Assembly: GCF_900167975.1 (NCBI RefSeq)
Contig: NZ_FUZU01000001.1
Coordinates: 67,001-131,000, forward strand
Source of the DNA: Ohtaekwangia koreensis
GTDB lineage: Bacteria > Bacteroidota > Bacteroidia > Cytophagales > Cyclobacteriaceae
Length of the DNA: 64,000 bases
Direction of reading: 5' to 3'
Of this stretch, positions 36,152 through 45,872 are shown one piece after another; within the stretch, counting starts at the first letter, position 1, and each line of letters starts with the position of its first letter. The notes beneath the pieces were generated by a model. The model made no database searches, was not told where the DNA came from, and was given only the letters and a program-made list of their open reading frames with translations. Both the position numbers and the translations under genes were made by a program.

Positions 36152-37009
36152 TTATTTGATTGTGAAGAAGAAATCTCCCGTAAGGGAATTGTTCTCCCAC
36201 GGAATTTGCCGTCCGGCAGATTCCGTGGAAACTTCAATCCTTACTTTCTTAAATACTTCTTCCAATGTCAACTCAGGCGTATTCATATACTTTAACAGTT
36301 TGGAGGTATATAATCCGTTTCTGCCTTCACCATCCGAGGCTACGTCTCCCGGGGCAGTGGCAAACGCAATGATAGAACCTTGCTTCGCTCCCTTGGGAGG
36401 ATCCATTTTTGTAATACCTTTCTCATCGGAACGTGAAAAACTTCGGAAAGGATTATTGCGACAAGCATCAAGTATAATCACATTGATCCGGTTGTTCGAA
36501 TATTCCATTACGCGAAGAATTGTGGATGCGTTGATACACTCTTCCGCTACCTCAGCTTTCATTTCAACGTTGGCATCTATAGGCACCAGGTAATTAACGC
36601 CATCTACTTGTATACCGTGGCCGGAATAATAAAACAATCCAACACCACCTTCATTAATCTCCGTTCCAAACTCGCGGATTGCTTCCCGCATATCTGCACG
36701 GCTGGCATTCTGCTTTAAAATTACTTTGAATCCTTTGCCGCTCAATGTAGCAGCCATGTCCAAAGCGTCATTTACTGCATTTTTAAGCGGACCATTTGTA
36801 TAATTACCATTGCCAATCACCAGGGCCGTTTTCTTTTCATGCTCATAAAACTGAAGGTTTGTAGTAATGGAAATGCCGGTAGTTGTAGCGGTATCTTTAA
36901 CAGGCACTATATTAAAATGAGCAGATTTACTTTGTGCCTTTATAATTTGCTGACCGATAACAGGACACACCAGTGCCATCAATAAGAATATAAAAACGAG
37001 GCGTAGCAT
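36152..37009 (-). CDS. Secreted caspase-family (peptidase C14) protein
   Basis: 285 residues with a signal peptide (LRLVFIFLLMALVCPVIG), so the protease acts outside the cytoplasm. The caspase fold occupies about 58-285: KKTALVIGNGNYTNGPLKNAVNDA, catalytic His 131 in YYSGHGIQV and catalytic Cys 183 in IILDACRNNPF. This is a p20-like metacaspase/orthocaspase without a visible p10 or sensor domain. Bacterial caspase-fold proteins usually cut after Arg or Lys and are often fused or linked to sensor modules. It diverges from a three-gene set of exported proteins (37109-41348) and converges with the M28 gene without an intervening base. Its target is unknown. Confidence 0.9.
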   Translation of the reverse strand: MLRLVFIFLLMALVCPVIGQQIIKAQSKSAHFNIVPVKDTATTTGISITTNLQFYEHEKKTALVIGNGNYTNGPLKNAVNDALDMAATLSGKGFKVILKQNASRADMREAIREFGTEINEGGVGLFYYSGHGIQVDGVNYLVPIDANVEMKAEVAEECINASTILRVMEYSNNRINVIILDACRNNPFRSFSRSDEKGITKMDPPKGAKQGSIIAFATAPGDVASDGEGRNGLYTSKLLKYMNTPELTLEEVFKKVRIEVSTESAGRQIPWENNSLTGDFFFTIK

Positions 37010-37058
37010 GTCGGGTAGGGCTTTTAATAATCTTCATGTGAAATTTACTAAATCATTT

Positions 37059-37087
37059 TTTGCAAACAGTCAAATACGTTAACTTTA
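37059..37087 (+). promoter_or_regulatory. Putative promoter of the 37109-41348 operon
   Basis: TTTG (37059-37062) is followed after 17 bases by TAACTTTA (37080-37087), one mismatch from TAnnTTTG. The leader to the ATG at 37109 would be about 18 bases. It lies in the roughly 100-base gap shared with the divergent caspase gene. Confidence 0.55.
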
Positions 37088-37108
37088 ATAATCTGTCCTG
37101 TTGGTAAT

Positions 37109-37972
37109 ATGAAACCTATTACTGTGTCTGCCTGTGTAATGCTCATGTCCTTTCAGGGGATATATGCGCAGCGCATTGTCAACATCACGCCACAATCCGT
37201 GGGCTCCAAGATCATTATTCATTATGGCATTGAAGATTCAAAGGACGATCAGCTTTTTGAAGTAGCACTATATTGTTCAAAGGATAAATATGCTCAGGAG
37301 CTTCGTCATGTCAGTGGTAACGGAGTTGGAAATACAGTTTATCCGGGAACGGAAAGAGTTATTATATGGGACGTACTGAAAGACGTGGATACGTTTGTGG
37401 GTGAATATACTTTTGAAGTCCGCGCAATCGTCAAATCAAAAATCTCGGAATTGAATTCTACTCTGGTGTTAACCAACCGAAGTGTAGCCGTTACAAGTAA
37501 AGATGAAGCTTACCCTGAAATGGCGAATTCATTAACAGACTATATCAATGAAGCGAAGGATCTAAAGGATGCTTTTCAATTTTTAATTCCGCAGGCTATG
37601 GAAAGCAGGCAGGCGCTTGCCAAACTTACGGATGCTATGGAGCAATATAACCGCGCGTTCGAAAAGCTGAACAGAGAAAGACTTACCTATGAAAAGTATG
37701 TAGGTATATTCTGGAAGCGCGATATACTTACACTTGAATTCAAAAGTTTGATGGATTATGCGTTGGGCGAAACCCATAGTGTAAACATTCTAACGCTAAA
37801 TCAAAAAGTTACGACTATAAATGATATCGTCAATAACCGGGTAAAGCGTCCGGGGGAAGTGAAGAAGGAATTGACGAAAGATATAGGCGAGGAAGTTATC
37901 CGGCTGGATAAGCGATTGCAGGAGCTGGAACGAAGAACTAATCGAATCCTCTACGATTTGAGTCAGGAATAA
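37109..37972 (+). CDS. Secreted Ig-like plus coiled-coil protein
   Basis: 287 residues with a signal peptide ending near 20 (AQ). Residues 21-115 form an Ig-like beta domain: IIIHYGIED, LFEVALYCSKDKY, the loop SGNGVGNTVYPGTERVIIWD. This pattern I have seen N-terminal to formylglycine-enzyme or caspase-linked proteins of this phylum, though I cannot name the family. Residues 130-287 are helical with heptad-like Leu spacing (LTDAMEQYNRAFEKLNRERL, IRLDKRLQELERRTNRIL) and no membrane helix. It may be periplasmic and form oligomers. The stop is 11 bases before the IPT gene, so the two form an operon. Confidence 0.7.
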   Translation: MKPITVSACVMLMSFQGIYAQRIVNITPQSVGSKIIIHYGIEDSKDDQLFEVALYCSKDKYAQELRHVSGNGVGNTVYPGTERVIIWDVLKDVDTFVGEYTFEVRAIVKSKISELNSTLVLTNRSVAVTSKDEAYPEMANSLTDYINEAKDLKDAFQFLIPQAMESRQALAKLTDAMEQYNRAFEKLNRERLTYEKYVGIFWKRDILTLEFKSLMDYALGETHSVNILTLNQKVTTINDIVNNRVKRPGEVKKELTKDIGEEVIRLDKRLQELERRTNRILYDLSQE

Positions 37973-37983
37973 TCTATAGTGTC

Positions 37984-40431
37984 ATGAAATACTGCAAAAC
38001 CCTCTCGCTGATAGCAGCAATGCTTTCAATCATTATCGGTTTGTCTACCTGTAGCGAACCGGAAAAGCCAAAACCCGAAATCACGCAATTGATTCCTTCA
38101 GAAGGAACCGTAGGAGCTTCCGTTACGGTGGTGGGAAAAAACTTTGCATCGGCAACCAAAGTGATTTTCGGTATAGTAGAATCATCTATAGCCGCTAAGA
38201 CTGATACTGAAATTGTAACCGTTGTTCCGGCAGGGTTAACACCAGGTATACTTACGGTAACAGTGGTGTCCGATGGCGGAACTTCACAAGGAGTAAATTT
38301 TCAGGTACTCGCCAGTCAGCCAGAGATAGTATCCATCGATCCCGAGAAAGGTTCATCGGGCATGGAGATTACGTTAAAGGGTAAATATTTATCAACAGCT
38401 TCTTCTGTTACATTCGGGACCATCAGCGTATCCGACATCCTTTCTAAAAACGAGACCGAAGTAAAAGTAAATGTTCCGGATGGTCTTGAGCCGGGTGCTA
38501 TAGATATCACCATAACATCAGAAGGCGGAACGTCAGAGGCGGCAACATTCACGGTAGTGGGTAAGCCTGCTATATCTTCCATCACTCCTGCTATAGGGCC
38601 TGCAGGAAAAAAAGTAACAATAGTCGGTATATATTTTGAAGAGACCAGCCAGGTATTCTTTGGAAACGGTGAAGCCGATTTTACTATAATAAATGCAACA
38701 CAACTTGAAGCTGTTGTACCGGCAACGGCCTCTACCGGAAAAGTAAAAGTAGTTACACCCGGAGGTACAGCACTCAGCAACGTTGACTTTATTGTAAAAG
38801 ATGGCCCTACGATAACAACCTTTACACCCGCCAGTGGCATTGTCAATGCAGTGGTCACTATCAATGGAACAAACTTTGATGCCGGAGGTATAGAAGTGAA
38901 GTTTGGTACGGGTAAGGCAACCACGGTAACTGTGGTAAATGCAACGCAGTTAACCGCCAAGGTTCCAGCCACAGCAGTCACAGGTAAAATAACGGTAACA
39001 ACCTTGGCCGGCTCTGCTACAAGTGCTACTAACTTTACGGTAATTGGTTCTCCTGCCGTTACCGGTTTTGCTCCTGCCAGTGGTAATATAGGTACAGAAG
39101 TAACAATAACAGGGACTAATTTTGTCAATGTAAGTGCTATAAAGTTCAATGCAACAACCGTAGCAGCTGGTAGCTATACTATAGTATCGCCAACGCAGAT
39201 CAAAGCGAAAGTTCCATCATCAGCAACAACGGGAAAGATATCCGTTACCAGCACAGCAGGAACCGGTAGCAGCACTAGCAATTTCACAGTAGTAGTTCCT
39301 CCGACAATAACATCATTTAGTCCTGCGAACGGTGCACAGGGAAGTTCAGTTATCATTACAGGTAATAATTTTTCAAACATCACAGCCGTACATTTCAATG
39401 GTATAGATGTAGGCAATGCAAACTTTACTGTTAACTCAGCTTCGCAGATCACCGCTAAAGTTCCGGCCACAGCAACGTGGGGTAAAATAACGGTGGTAAA
39501 TGCATTGGGAACTGCGACTAGCATAAATGATTTTTATGTAACACCTTTTGTTACTTCAATCAATCCTATATCAGGTCCGACAGGCACAACGGTAACTGTA
39601 ACAGGAACGAATCTGAATTCGGCTAAAGTAAAATTCAACACTACACAAGTCTCGCCACTTACCAATACAGCTACATCGATTACCGTAAATGTTCCCTCCG
39701 GTGTAACCGGTGCTATAAATGTTACAGTGGTTAATTCGGGAGGAACGTCAAACGCGAAAACATTTACAGTAGCAGCCGGTCCTGAGATTGAAGAAATTAT
39801 AGCAGTGCAAAATATTACCGAACAGCTCTTGTTGATCAAAGGTAAAAACCTGACAGGTGCAACGAAAGTTTTATTTGGAAGCACAGAGGCAAGTGTAGCG
39901 ACCAGCACTTCGAAGGTGGTGACTACATTTATACCGGCTTCACTATCATTGGGCTCGTATAGTGTTAAGGTTGTTACTGCGAAAGGAACTTCCAATGGAA
40001 AGTCTTTTGAACTTGTCGCTACACAACCTCCTGCAACGGGTGGGGTATCGCTTGTGAATGGTGCTTCTGCCTCGTCACTTCCTGCGGGCTATGTTCCGCC
40101 TGTTTCCAATGTATGGGACAATCTCTTTGTGATCAGCGAACCGGAACGATTTCTAATCAGTGAATCGCAAGGAGGTGCTTTAACCGTTACGCTGCAGAAA
40201 GGAGATAGTTATGTTGATGGAACAGGTTCCTTTGATAAAACAGTAGTAGATGGTGTTGTGAATAATTATGTTGAGTTTACAATTTCAGGTATACGGTATG
40301 TTGGCGTTTGGACACCGCCCAGTGGTTATGATGCTGGCCTTGGGAAATATTGCTACCACCACATGACATTGATTTCATCGGAGTCTGGTAAACAATTAAC
40401 ACTCGAAGTAAAAGATTTTGAATGCGAATGA
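37984..40431 (+). CDS. IPT/TIG repeat lipoprotein, eight repeats
   Basis: 815 residues. The leader LSIIIGLSTCSEPEKP has a lipobox-like LSTC with Cys 23 followed by acidic residues (SEPE), compatible with surface anchoring of Bacteroidota lipoproteins. From about 31 to 690 there are eight IPT/TIG (Ig-like) units of about 75-90 residues, each opening with a Pro-x-Ile/Val motif and a GxxGxxVTIxGxNF turn. Repeats 4-6 are the most alike. The C-terminal 115 residues are non-repetitive and contain Trp/Tyr-rich strands and two Cys (CYHHMTLISS, FECE). It probably binds a glycan or a protein partner on the cell surface. It overlaps the next gene by ten bases. Confidence 0.85.
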   Translation: MKYCKTLSLIAAMLSIIIGLSTCSEPEKPKPEITQLIPSEGTVGASVTVVGKNFASATKVIFGIVESSIAAKTDTEIVTVVPAGLTPGILTVTVVSDGGTSQGVNFQVLASQPEIVSIDPEKGSSGMEITLKGKYLSTASSVTFGTISVSDILSKNETEVKVNVPDGLEPGAIDITITSEGGTSEAATFTVVGKPAISSITPAIGPAGKKVTIVGIYFEETSQVFFGNGEADFTIINATQLEAVVPATASTGKVKVVTPGGTALSNVDFIVKDGPTITTFTPASGIVNAVVTINGTNFDAGGIEVKFGTGKATTVTVVNATQLTAKVPATAVTGKITVTTLAGSATSATNFTVIGSPAVTGFAPASGNIGTEVTITGTNFVNVSAIKFNATTVAAGSYTIVSPTQIKAKVPSSATTGKISVTSTAGTGSSTSNFTVVVPPTITSFSPANGAQGSSVIITGNNFSNITAVHFNGIDVGNANFTVNSASQITAKVPATATWGKITVVNALGTATSINDFYVTPFVTSINPISGPTGTTVTVTGTNLNSAKVKFNTTQVSPLTNTATSITVNVPSGVTGAINVTVVNSGGTSNAKTFTVAAGPEIEEIIAVQNITEQLLLIKGKNLTGATKVLFGSTEASVATSTSKVVTTFIPASLSLGSYSVKVVTAKGTSNGKSFELVATQPPATGGVSLVNGASASSLPAGYVPPVSNVWDNLFVISEPERFLISESQGGALTVTLQKGDSYVDGTGSFDKTVVDGVVNNYVEFTISGIRYVGVWTPPSGYDAGLGKYCYHHMTLISSESGKQLTLEVKDFECE

Positions 40432-41348
40432 TAACATTACGTCCTAACTCTGTTCTTATACTGGTTACGCTTGTGGTAATCCTAACGAGTAATACTTTGT
40501 ATGCACAAATGCAAAGCAGAAGAGAAGTGTATGATTCTCTTCTTGTGGGTGATCGTATCACCCCTGCGGTATCTTCTGTTATGATGCCCAAGAGTTATAC
40601 CGAAGTTATACTGTCTAATATATTGCTTACTACGAATTCATATTTTACAGTTGATCGTGTTTTGCTGGATATAAGTCAACGCTATAGTTATTTATTCAAC
40701 ACCCTGCAGGTAACGCATGGTATATCTTCTTCTGGTCGTTTTAATGTAGGGTTGGATTTATCGTATAGAACTGGCAGGCAGGATATAGATCCGGAAAGTT
40801 CACCTTTAAAAGTTATAGGAAATAGTGATGAAGGATTAATTCAATACGAGCGTGCGCTTACGTCTGTTGGTATTCGTGCGCGCTATATTCCGTTTGGAGG
40901 CAATGCTAATTTTGTGATTCAGAATACATTTACGATTCCCTTCAGCACGTCCAGTTCGGACAATATATTCCTGGGTGATAATCGGTATGCCTTCAATACG
41001 CAACTGTTATATAATCACTTGCTTGGACGGAAAGTATTTTTATTTGGACAGCTTGATGTACTGGTAAGATTCAAGAATGATTACGCGAACACCGAAATAA
41101 CCAGTCCCGTCAACGTGTATGCATCGTATTTATTGAATAAACATTTATTTCCGTTTGCTTTGATTGGAATGTCGAATAACTGGGATCGGGATTTTGATCA
41201 CATGTCACAATCATTCACCTATGGAGTAGGTCTGCAATATCAATTCACATCCATGTTTACTATAAATACTTTTTATAACGATATATTTGCGGGTGAAAAC
41301 AGTAATCGATGGAAGGGATTTAATCTCGGAATTCGAGCGGTGCTATAA
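40422..41348 (+). CDS. Outer-membrane beta-barrel protein
   Basis: 308 residues with a signal peptide of about 29 and alternating strands rich in Phe/Tyr (for example FNVGLDLSYRTG, SVGIRARYIPFGG, FNTQLLYNHLLG, FFYGVG-like turns). The chain ends in the barrel-type GFNLGIRAVL. Twelve or so strands are plausible but not counted exactly. It is made from an ATG (40422; a second at 40428) that overlaps the IPT lipoprotein stop by ten bases. The overlap suggests that the barrel and the lipoprotein act as a pair, perhaps as a surface complex. No homologue is recognised from sequence alone. Confidence 0.75.
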   Translation: MRMITLRPNSVLILVTLVVILTSNTLYAQMQSRREVYDSLLVGDRITPAVSSVMMPKSYTEVILSNILLTTNSYFTVDRVLLDISQRYSYLFNTLQVTHGISSSGRFNVGLDLSYRTGRQDIDPESSPLKVIGNSDEGLIQYERALTSVGIRARYIPFGGNANFVIQNTFTIPFSTSSSDNIFLGDNRYAFNTQLLYNHLLGRKVFLFGQLDVLVRFKNDYANTEITSPVNVYASYLLNKHLFPFALIGMSNNWDRDFDHMSQSFTYGVGLQYQFTSMFTINTFYNDIFAGENSNRWKGFNLGIRAVL

Positions 41349-41364
41349 ATATACAGCAACAACT

Positions 41365-42219
41365 TCAGGTGATTAAGTCAATTACAATTTTCCAGATACC
41401 ACTTTCTTTTTTCCAGATGCGCAGGTAATTGGCATTGTTCGTTTTCTGCATTCCGGCAGTGTCATGCTTTACTATATTTACGATTCCATAGGTATAGCCC
41501 ATATCACCGGAAGACGCCACAATAGTTTTCTCGGGTGTAAAGGTGATAACATCCGATGTTTTGCAAACCTCCTCAACTGCGGAGGATGGAAATTTATTCT
41601 GTCTGTAAAGTTTTATTTCTTTTGATGCATGATGTGTATAGGCTTTTAAAACATCGCCCGGAACTTCTTTTATAAAGGCTTCTTCAACGGCTGTTAATTC
41701 ATCTTTAAAATTTTGGCCGCTATACTTCCGGGGTTGTAATGCAAGCGCTGACGTATGTACAGCGTGCCCATCAACATCATAAGAATCATGGCTGATTCCG
41801 GCATCGATCAATACCTTCCATTTCCCATCGGCTTTTTTTCTCCACACCGTTATATACTCACCGAAAGTAGTTGGTGCTGTCGTTTTTGTTTTGCGATAAC
41901 TCCAGGGGCCGGTAGTATAACCAAAATCTCCGGATGCAGCGATATCAGCATATACAGGTTGCCAGTAAAGCCAGTCATTTGTGATGGGGAGTTTTTCCCA
42001 GAAGGGTTTGGCATTTGTAATGCCGGGTGAGAATGATATAGATTCATCTATAAGATTTGCAAGAAAAGCCTCGCGTGTGTTTTTGTCTTTCGCCATGCGA
42101 CTAAAGGCGCGCTCAGCATCTACAAGTGATTGCAAGTCTTTGTTCGCAAACTCCTGTGCTTGTACAAGAAGCATTGCGAAGAATAATAACAAAAACAAAG
42201 AGAGATTTTTTATAGCCAT
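41365..42219 (-). CDS. Secreted protein with tandem NTF2-like (DUF4440-type) domains
   Basis: 284 residues with a signal peptide of about 21. Two NTF2-like units appear in tandem. The first (about 28-150) has GDFGYTTGPW and YITVWRKKADGKWKVLID, and the second (about 170-284) has GDMGYTYGIV and YLRIWKKESGIWKIVID. The parallel motifs show an internal duplication. Known DUF4440/SnoaL-like folds include enzymes and binding proteins, so function cannot be set. It converges on the barrel gene with 16 bases between and is followed upstream by the second DUF3299-like gene at 15 bases. Confidence 0.78.
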   Translation of the reverse strand: MAIKNLSLFLLLFFAMLLVQAQEFANKDLQSLVDAERAFSRMAKDKNTREAFLANLIDESISFSPGITNAKPFWEKLPITNDWLYWQPVYADIAASGDFGYTTGPWSYRKTKTTAPTTFGEYITVWRKKADGKWKVLIDAGISHDSYDVDGHAVHTSALALQPRKYSGQNFKDELTAVEEAFIKEVPGDVLKAYTHHASKEIKLYRQNKFPSSAVEEVCKTSDVITFTPEKTIVASSGDMGYTYGIVNIVKHDTAGMQKTNNANYLRIWKKESGIWKIVIDLIT

Positions 42220-42234
42220 AAATTTAGAATGAAT

Positions 42235-42717
42235 TTATAGTCCTGCTTCTCCGAGTATTTCAGCGTTTTCAAGTATATAGATCATTTGATCAGGATTCCG
42301 GTCATTCAGCATCAGCTTGCCTTGTATCTCTATGGGCTTCTCGGTATAGGCCACAGGTTTAGTGCTGAATACTTCCACTACGGTTTCAGGCCCGCCAACA
42401 CCACAGAAGAAGCAAGCATTCAGCGGCAGCGATGACAACATAAAGTGATTACCCTTGAGTCCATTTTCAAAAGGAACCATATAGCCTGGCAGTGTAATCT
42501 TCTTTCCATTCAATGCTTTCACCGCATCCGTAAATATAGGCTTGTCAACATCGCCTAGTCTGTCCTGTGTTTTTACGAACGTGATGTTGTAAAGCTTCGG
42601 CCATACCAGGGAGGGGAAACCTTTATAGGCACTCTTCTGACTAAAGGCCTGCGTCACTATCATGCAGATGATCAGCGCAGCTATTAATCCTTTATATACC
42701 GTTTTAATTTTTCTCAT
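42235..42717 (-). CDS. Periplasmic DUF3299-like protein, paralog 2
   Basis: 160 residues from the ATG at 42717 (a GTG at 42729 is possible), with a signal peptide ending at FSQ. The segment GYMVPFENGLKGNHFMLSSL then LNACFFCGVGGPETVVEV is shared with the 34350 paralog. C102 and C105 form CxxC. It lies 15 bases before the tandem NTF2-like gene on the same strand, so the two are likely one unit. Like the first copy, it sits beside exported proteins. Metal binding or redox is a guess. Confidence 0.75.
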   Translation of the reverse strand: MRKIKTVYKGLIAALIICMIVTQAFSQKSAYKGFPSLVWPKLYNITFVKTQDRLGDVDKPIFTDAVKALNGKKITLPGYMVPFENGLKGNHFMLSSLPLNACFFCGVGGPETVVEVFSTKPVAYTEKPIEIQGKLMLNDRNPDQMIYILENAEILGEAGL

Positions 42718-42851
42718 AGTAGCGTTCACTTAAACTAAATTTTTCTTCGCGGAAATCTGCCAGGAATATTCGATCGAACGGATGTATAAATATACAATGA
42801 TAAAATTATGCCACCTTTAAGGGTCTCACGACCAATCCCTGTAAAAAGAAA

Positions 42852-42883
42852 AAGTCCCTTTTGCAAAGCAACAAAAGGGACTT
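42852..42883 (-). terminator. Intrinsic terminator of gcvP
   Basis: Arms AAGTCCCTTTTG (42852-42863) and CAAAAGGGACTT (42872-42883) pair perfectly over 12 bases with an eight-base loop. The minus-strand transcript then reads TTTCTTTTTAC. It begins 16 bases after the gcvP stop. Confidence 0.9.
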
Positions 42884-42898
42884 CATCATTATTACTAT

Positions 42899-45790
42899 TT
42901 AAGCTGTAACTGATTCCTCTGTTGAAGTATATTCTTCAATTGGCAAACAGCTGCAAACAAGATTACGATCACCATACGCATTGTCAATACGACTTACGGC
43001 TGGCCAGAATTTTGCTTCTTTTACAAAGGGTAGCGGATATGCCGCTTTACTTCTGCTGTAAGGAAGCGTCCAGTTGTCGGCTGTAATAACGGCAGCAGTA
43101 TGAGGCGCATTCTTCAATACGTTTTGTTCTTTATCTGCTTTTCCTTCTTCCACTTCACGTATTTCATTTCTGATTTCTACAAGAGCATCTACAAAGCGAT
43201 CCAGTTCTTCTTTCGGCTCGCTTTCGGTTGGCTCGATCATCAGCGTTCCGGCTACAGGGAAAGAAACTGTAGGTGCATGGAAACCATAGTCCATTAAACG
43301 CTTCGCTATGTCTTCTACTTCTATACCTGCTTTCTTGAAATCGCGGCAGTCCACAATCATCTCGTGTGCGCAGCGTCCTTTGGACCCGGTATATAGAATT
43401 TTAAAATGAGCTTCGAGACGGTTCTTAATATAGTTTGCATTCAGAATCGCATACTTCGTTGCATTGGTCAATCCATCGCCACCCATCATGGCTATATAGG
43501 CATACGAGATTGTAAGAATGCTGGCACTTCCCCAGGGAGCCGCTGATACAGCATGTATAGCTTTGTCACCACCTGTTTTTACAACGGCATGGCCAGGCAA
43601 ATACGGCTTGAGTTTATCGTTGCAGCAAATAGGACCCATGCCAGGGCCACCACCACCGTGTGGTATACAGAATGTTTTATGCAGGTTCAAGTGACAAACA
43701 TCGGCACCGATGGTTGCCGGAGATGTGAGTCCTACCTGTGCATTCATGTTTGCACCGTCCATATATACCAAACCTCCATTTTTATGAATGGTCTCGCAGA
43801 TTTCGATGATGGATTCTTCAAACACACCGTGTGTAGAAGGGTATGTAACCATCAGGCAGGAGAGTTTATCTTTATACTGTTCTGCTTTAGCTTTCAGATC
43901 AGCGACATCAATCTTTCCATCTTCATCTGACTTTACCACAACGACATCCATACCCGCCATTACTGCGCTCGCAGGATTTGTTCCATGTGCAGAAGCGGGA
44001 ATCAATGAAATTGTTCTATGTCCTTCTTTACGATCTTCATGATACGCACGAATTACCATAAGTCCTGCGTACTCACCTTGTGCTCCGCTATTCGGTTGTA
44101 GCGATACACCTGTAAATCCGGTGATCTCTTTTAACCAGTTCTCAAGGTTTGTTGTAAGTTCAGCATAACCTTGTGTTTGATCTGCGGGAGCAAAGGGATG
44201 TATATTTCCAATCTCCGGCCATGTTACGGGAATCATCTCGGCCGTAGCATTTAATTTCATCGTACAGGATCCCAGAGAGATCATAGAATGTACCATGGAG
44301 AGATCTTTGTTCTCAAGGCGTTTAATATAGCGCAGCATCTCATGTTCTGAATGATGCGTATTAAAAACAGGATGCGTCAGGTATGCAGATTTTCTAACCA
44401 GCGTTGAAGGCCAGTTCAGCGTATGTCCATTAGAAGAAGCACTTGCTGCTTTTTTATTTTCCGCGGCAGCGAATATTTCAAGAATAGTTTTAACGTCTTC
44501 CGATGTTGATGTTTCATCGAATGAAATTCCAACGTGATTGTCCTCGAAGTAGCGGAAGTTAAATTCACGTTTCACAGCTTCGCGCTCGATGTTCTTTTTA
44601 TCCGCGACAGCGATCTTTAACGTATCGAAGTAATGCTCGTTCACTTGTTTTATACCAAGAGCTTTGAGGCCACCATCAAGTGATTTCGCAAGAGCATGAA
44701 TGCGACCTGCGATCTTCTTCAATCCTTCAGCACCATGATATACTGTGTACATCCCAGCCATTACCGAGAGTAATACTTGTGCTGTACAAATGTTGGAGGT
44801 TGCTTTCTCTCTGCGGATGTGTTGCTCGCGTGTTTGCAACGCCATTCTATAGCCTGGATTACCAGATGCATCTATAGATGCGCCTATAATTCTTCCGGGC
44901 ATCTGGCGTTTGAAGTCATCTTTTGTTGCAAAGAATGCAGCGTGTGGTCCTCCAAATCCCATTGGTACACCAAAGCGTTGTGAAGAGCCTACCACTACGT
45001 CAGCTCCCATTTCACCAGGTGATTTCAATAGTGTCAAACTCATCAGGTCAGCGGCCATCACTACGAATACATCTTTATCATGAGCCGATGCATTGAAGGA
45101 AGTATAGTCTTTGATCTCGCCGTTTCCATTTGGATTCTGAACAAAAACAGCGAACAGATTTTCATCTGTGATATCAAGTGTATTTATATCGCCAACGACT
45201 AAATCTACACCGATAGGAGTAGCACGTGTTTTTAAAACATCGATCGTCTGCGGAAAAGAATTCTGATCAACGAAAAACTTATGTGCATTCTTCTTCGAAG
45301 ATTTGCGTGAAGCATATAGCAAGTGCATGGCTTCCGAAGCAGCTGTTCCTTCATCAAGCAATGAAGCGTTTGCAATTTGCATTCCGGTAAGATCAATTAC
45401 CATAGTCTGATAGTTGATCAGCGCTTCCAATCTTCCTTGTGCTATCTCTGCCTGGTAAGGAGTATAGGCAGTATACCATCCTGGATTTTCCAAAATATTT
45501 CGAAGGATAACGCCTGGAGTGATGGTATTGTAATACCCAGTTCCGATAAAGGATTTGTAGATTTTGTTTTTTGAAGCCAGCTTTTTGAAATTCTGCAGAA
45601 AGAGATATTCAGATTGTGCTGCGGGAAGGTTCAACGGGCTTTTAAGACGAATCGAAGAAGGCACCGTCTGATCGATGAGTTCATCAATCGATTTAGCCTT
45701 AATGACCTTCAACATTTCTTCTACCTGATGCGCATCCGGACCAATGTGTCTGCTTTCAAATTTTTCGGAGTACTGGGAGTCAATATTCAT
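42899..45790 (-). CDS. gcvP: Glycine dehydrogenase (decarboxylating), P-protein
   Basis: The PLP enzyme that decarboxylates glycine and hands the aminomethyl group to the lipoyl arm of GcvH. The 963 residues are the single-chain form with both halves. The N-terminal half begins [16 protein letters not shown] and [29 protein letters not shown]. The PLP lysine is in [20 protein letters not shown] at about residue 700. The C-terminal half includes [15 protein letters not shown] and ends in the SCLPIEEY region. The partner gcvH and the lipoyl synthase are at 48.3-49.7 kb. A terminator follows and a TACCTTTG -7 word lies upstream. The T-protein gene is not in the window. Confidence 0.97.
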   Translation of the reverse strand: MNIDSQYSEKFESRHIGPDAHQVEEMLKVIKAKSIDELIDQTVPSSIRLKSPLNLPAAQSEYLFLQNFKKLASKNKIYKSFIGTGYYNTITPGVILRNILENPGWYTAYTPYQAEIAQGRLEALINYQTMVIDLTGMQIANASLLDEGTAASEAMHLLYASRKSSKKNAHKFFVDQNSFPQTIDVLKTRATPIGVDLVVGDINTLDITDENLFAVFVQNPNGNGEIKDYTSFNASAHDKDVFVVMAADLMSLTLLKSPGEMGADVVVGSSQRFGVPMGFGGPHAAFFATKDDFKRQMPGRIIGASIDASGNPGYRMALQTREQHIRREKATSNICTAQVLLSVMAGMYTVYHGAEGLKKIAGRIHALAKSLDGGLKALGIKQVNEHYFDTLKIAVADKKNIEREAVKREFNFRYFEDNHVGISFDETSTSEDVKTILEIFAAAENKKAASASSNGHTLNWPSTLVRKSAYLTHPVFNTHHSEHEMLRYIKRLENKDLSMVHSMISLGSCTMKLNATAEMIPVTWPEIGNIHPFAPADQTQGYAELTTNLENWLKEITGFTGVSLQPNSGAQGEYAGLMVIRAYHEDRKEGHRTISLIPASAHGTNPASAVMAGMDVVVVKSDEDGKIDVADLKAKAEQYKDKLSCLMVTYPSTHGVFEESIIEICETIHKNGGLVYMDGANMNAQVGLTSPATIGADVCHLNLHKTFCIPHGGGGPGMGPICCNDKLKPYLPGHAVVKTGGDKAIHAVSAAPWGSASILTISYAYIAMMGGDGLTNATKYAILNANYIKNRLEAHFKILYTGSKGRCAHEMIVDCRDFKKAGIEVEDIAKRLMDYGFHAPTVSFPVAGTLMIEPTESEPKEELDRFVDALVEIRNEIREVEEGKADKEQNVLKNAPHTAAVITADNWTLPYSRSKAAYPLPFVKEAKFWPAVSRIDNAYGDRNLVCSCLPIEEYTSTEESVTA

Positions 45791-45850
45791 TTACGTGTTG
45801 ATTTTCAGTGTATTAGGTTAATGAGCAAAATGTCATGAGTTATGGGCGCA

Positions 45851-45858
45851 CAAAGGTA
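45851..45858 (-). promoter_or_regulatory. Putative -7 promoter element of gcvP
   Basis: TACCTTTG on the minus strand matches TAnnTTTG and gives a leader of about 55-60 bases. The -33 position reads TTTCGG rather than TTTG, inside a GTCCGAAAG repeat, so the promoter may overlap the repeat. I found no glycine riboswitch. Confidence 0.45.
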
Positions 45859-45872
45859 ATAGATAGCTTTGT

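Noticed and set aside
38316-39149. Long antisense reading frame inside the IPT gene
   Set aside because: It is the mirror of the repeat-rich, Thr/Val-rich sense frame; there is no signal peptide, family motif or start context, and the sense frame has clear IPT units.
38070-39780. Possible CRISPR or tandem DNA repeat
   Set aside because: The repetition is at protein level with about 230-270 base periods and divergent DNA; there are no short identical repeats with unique spacers.
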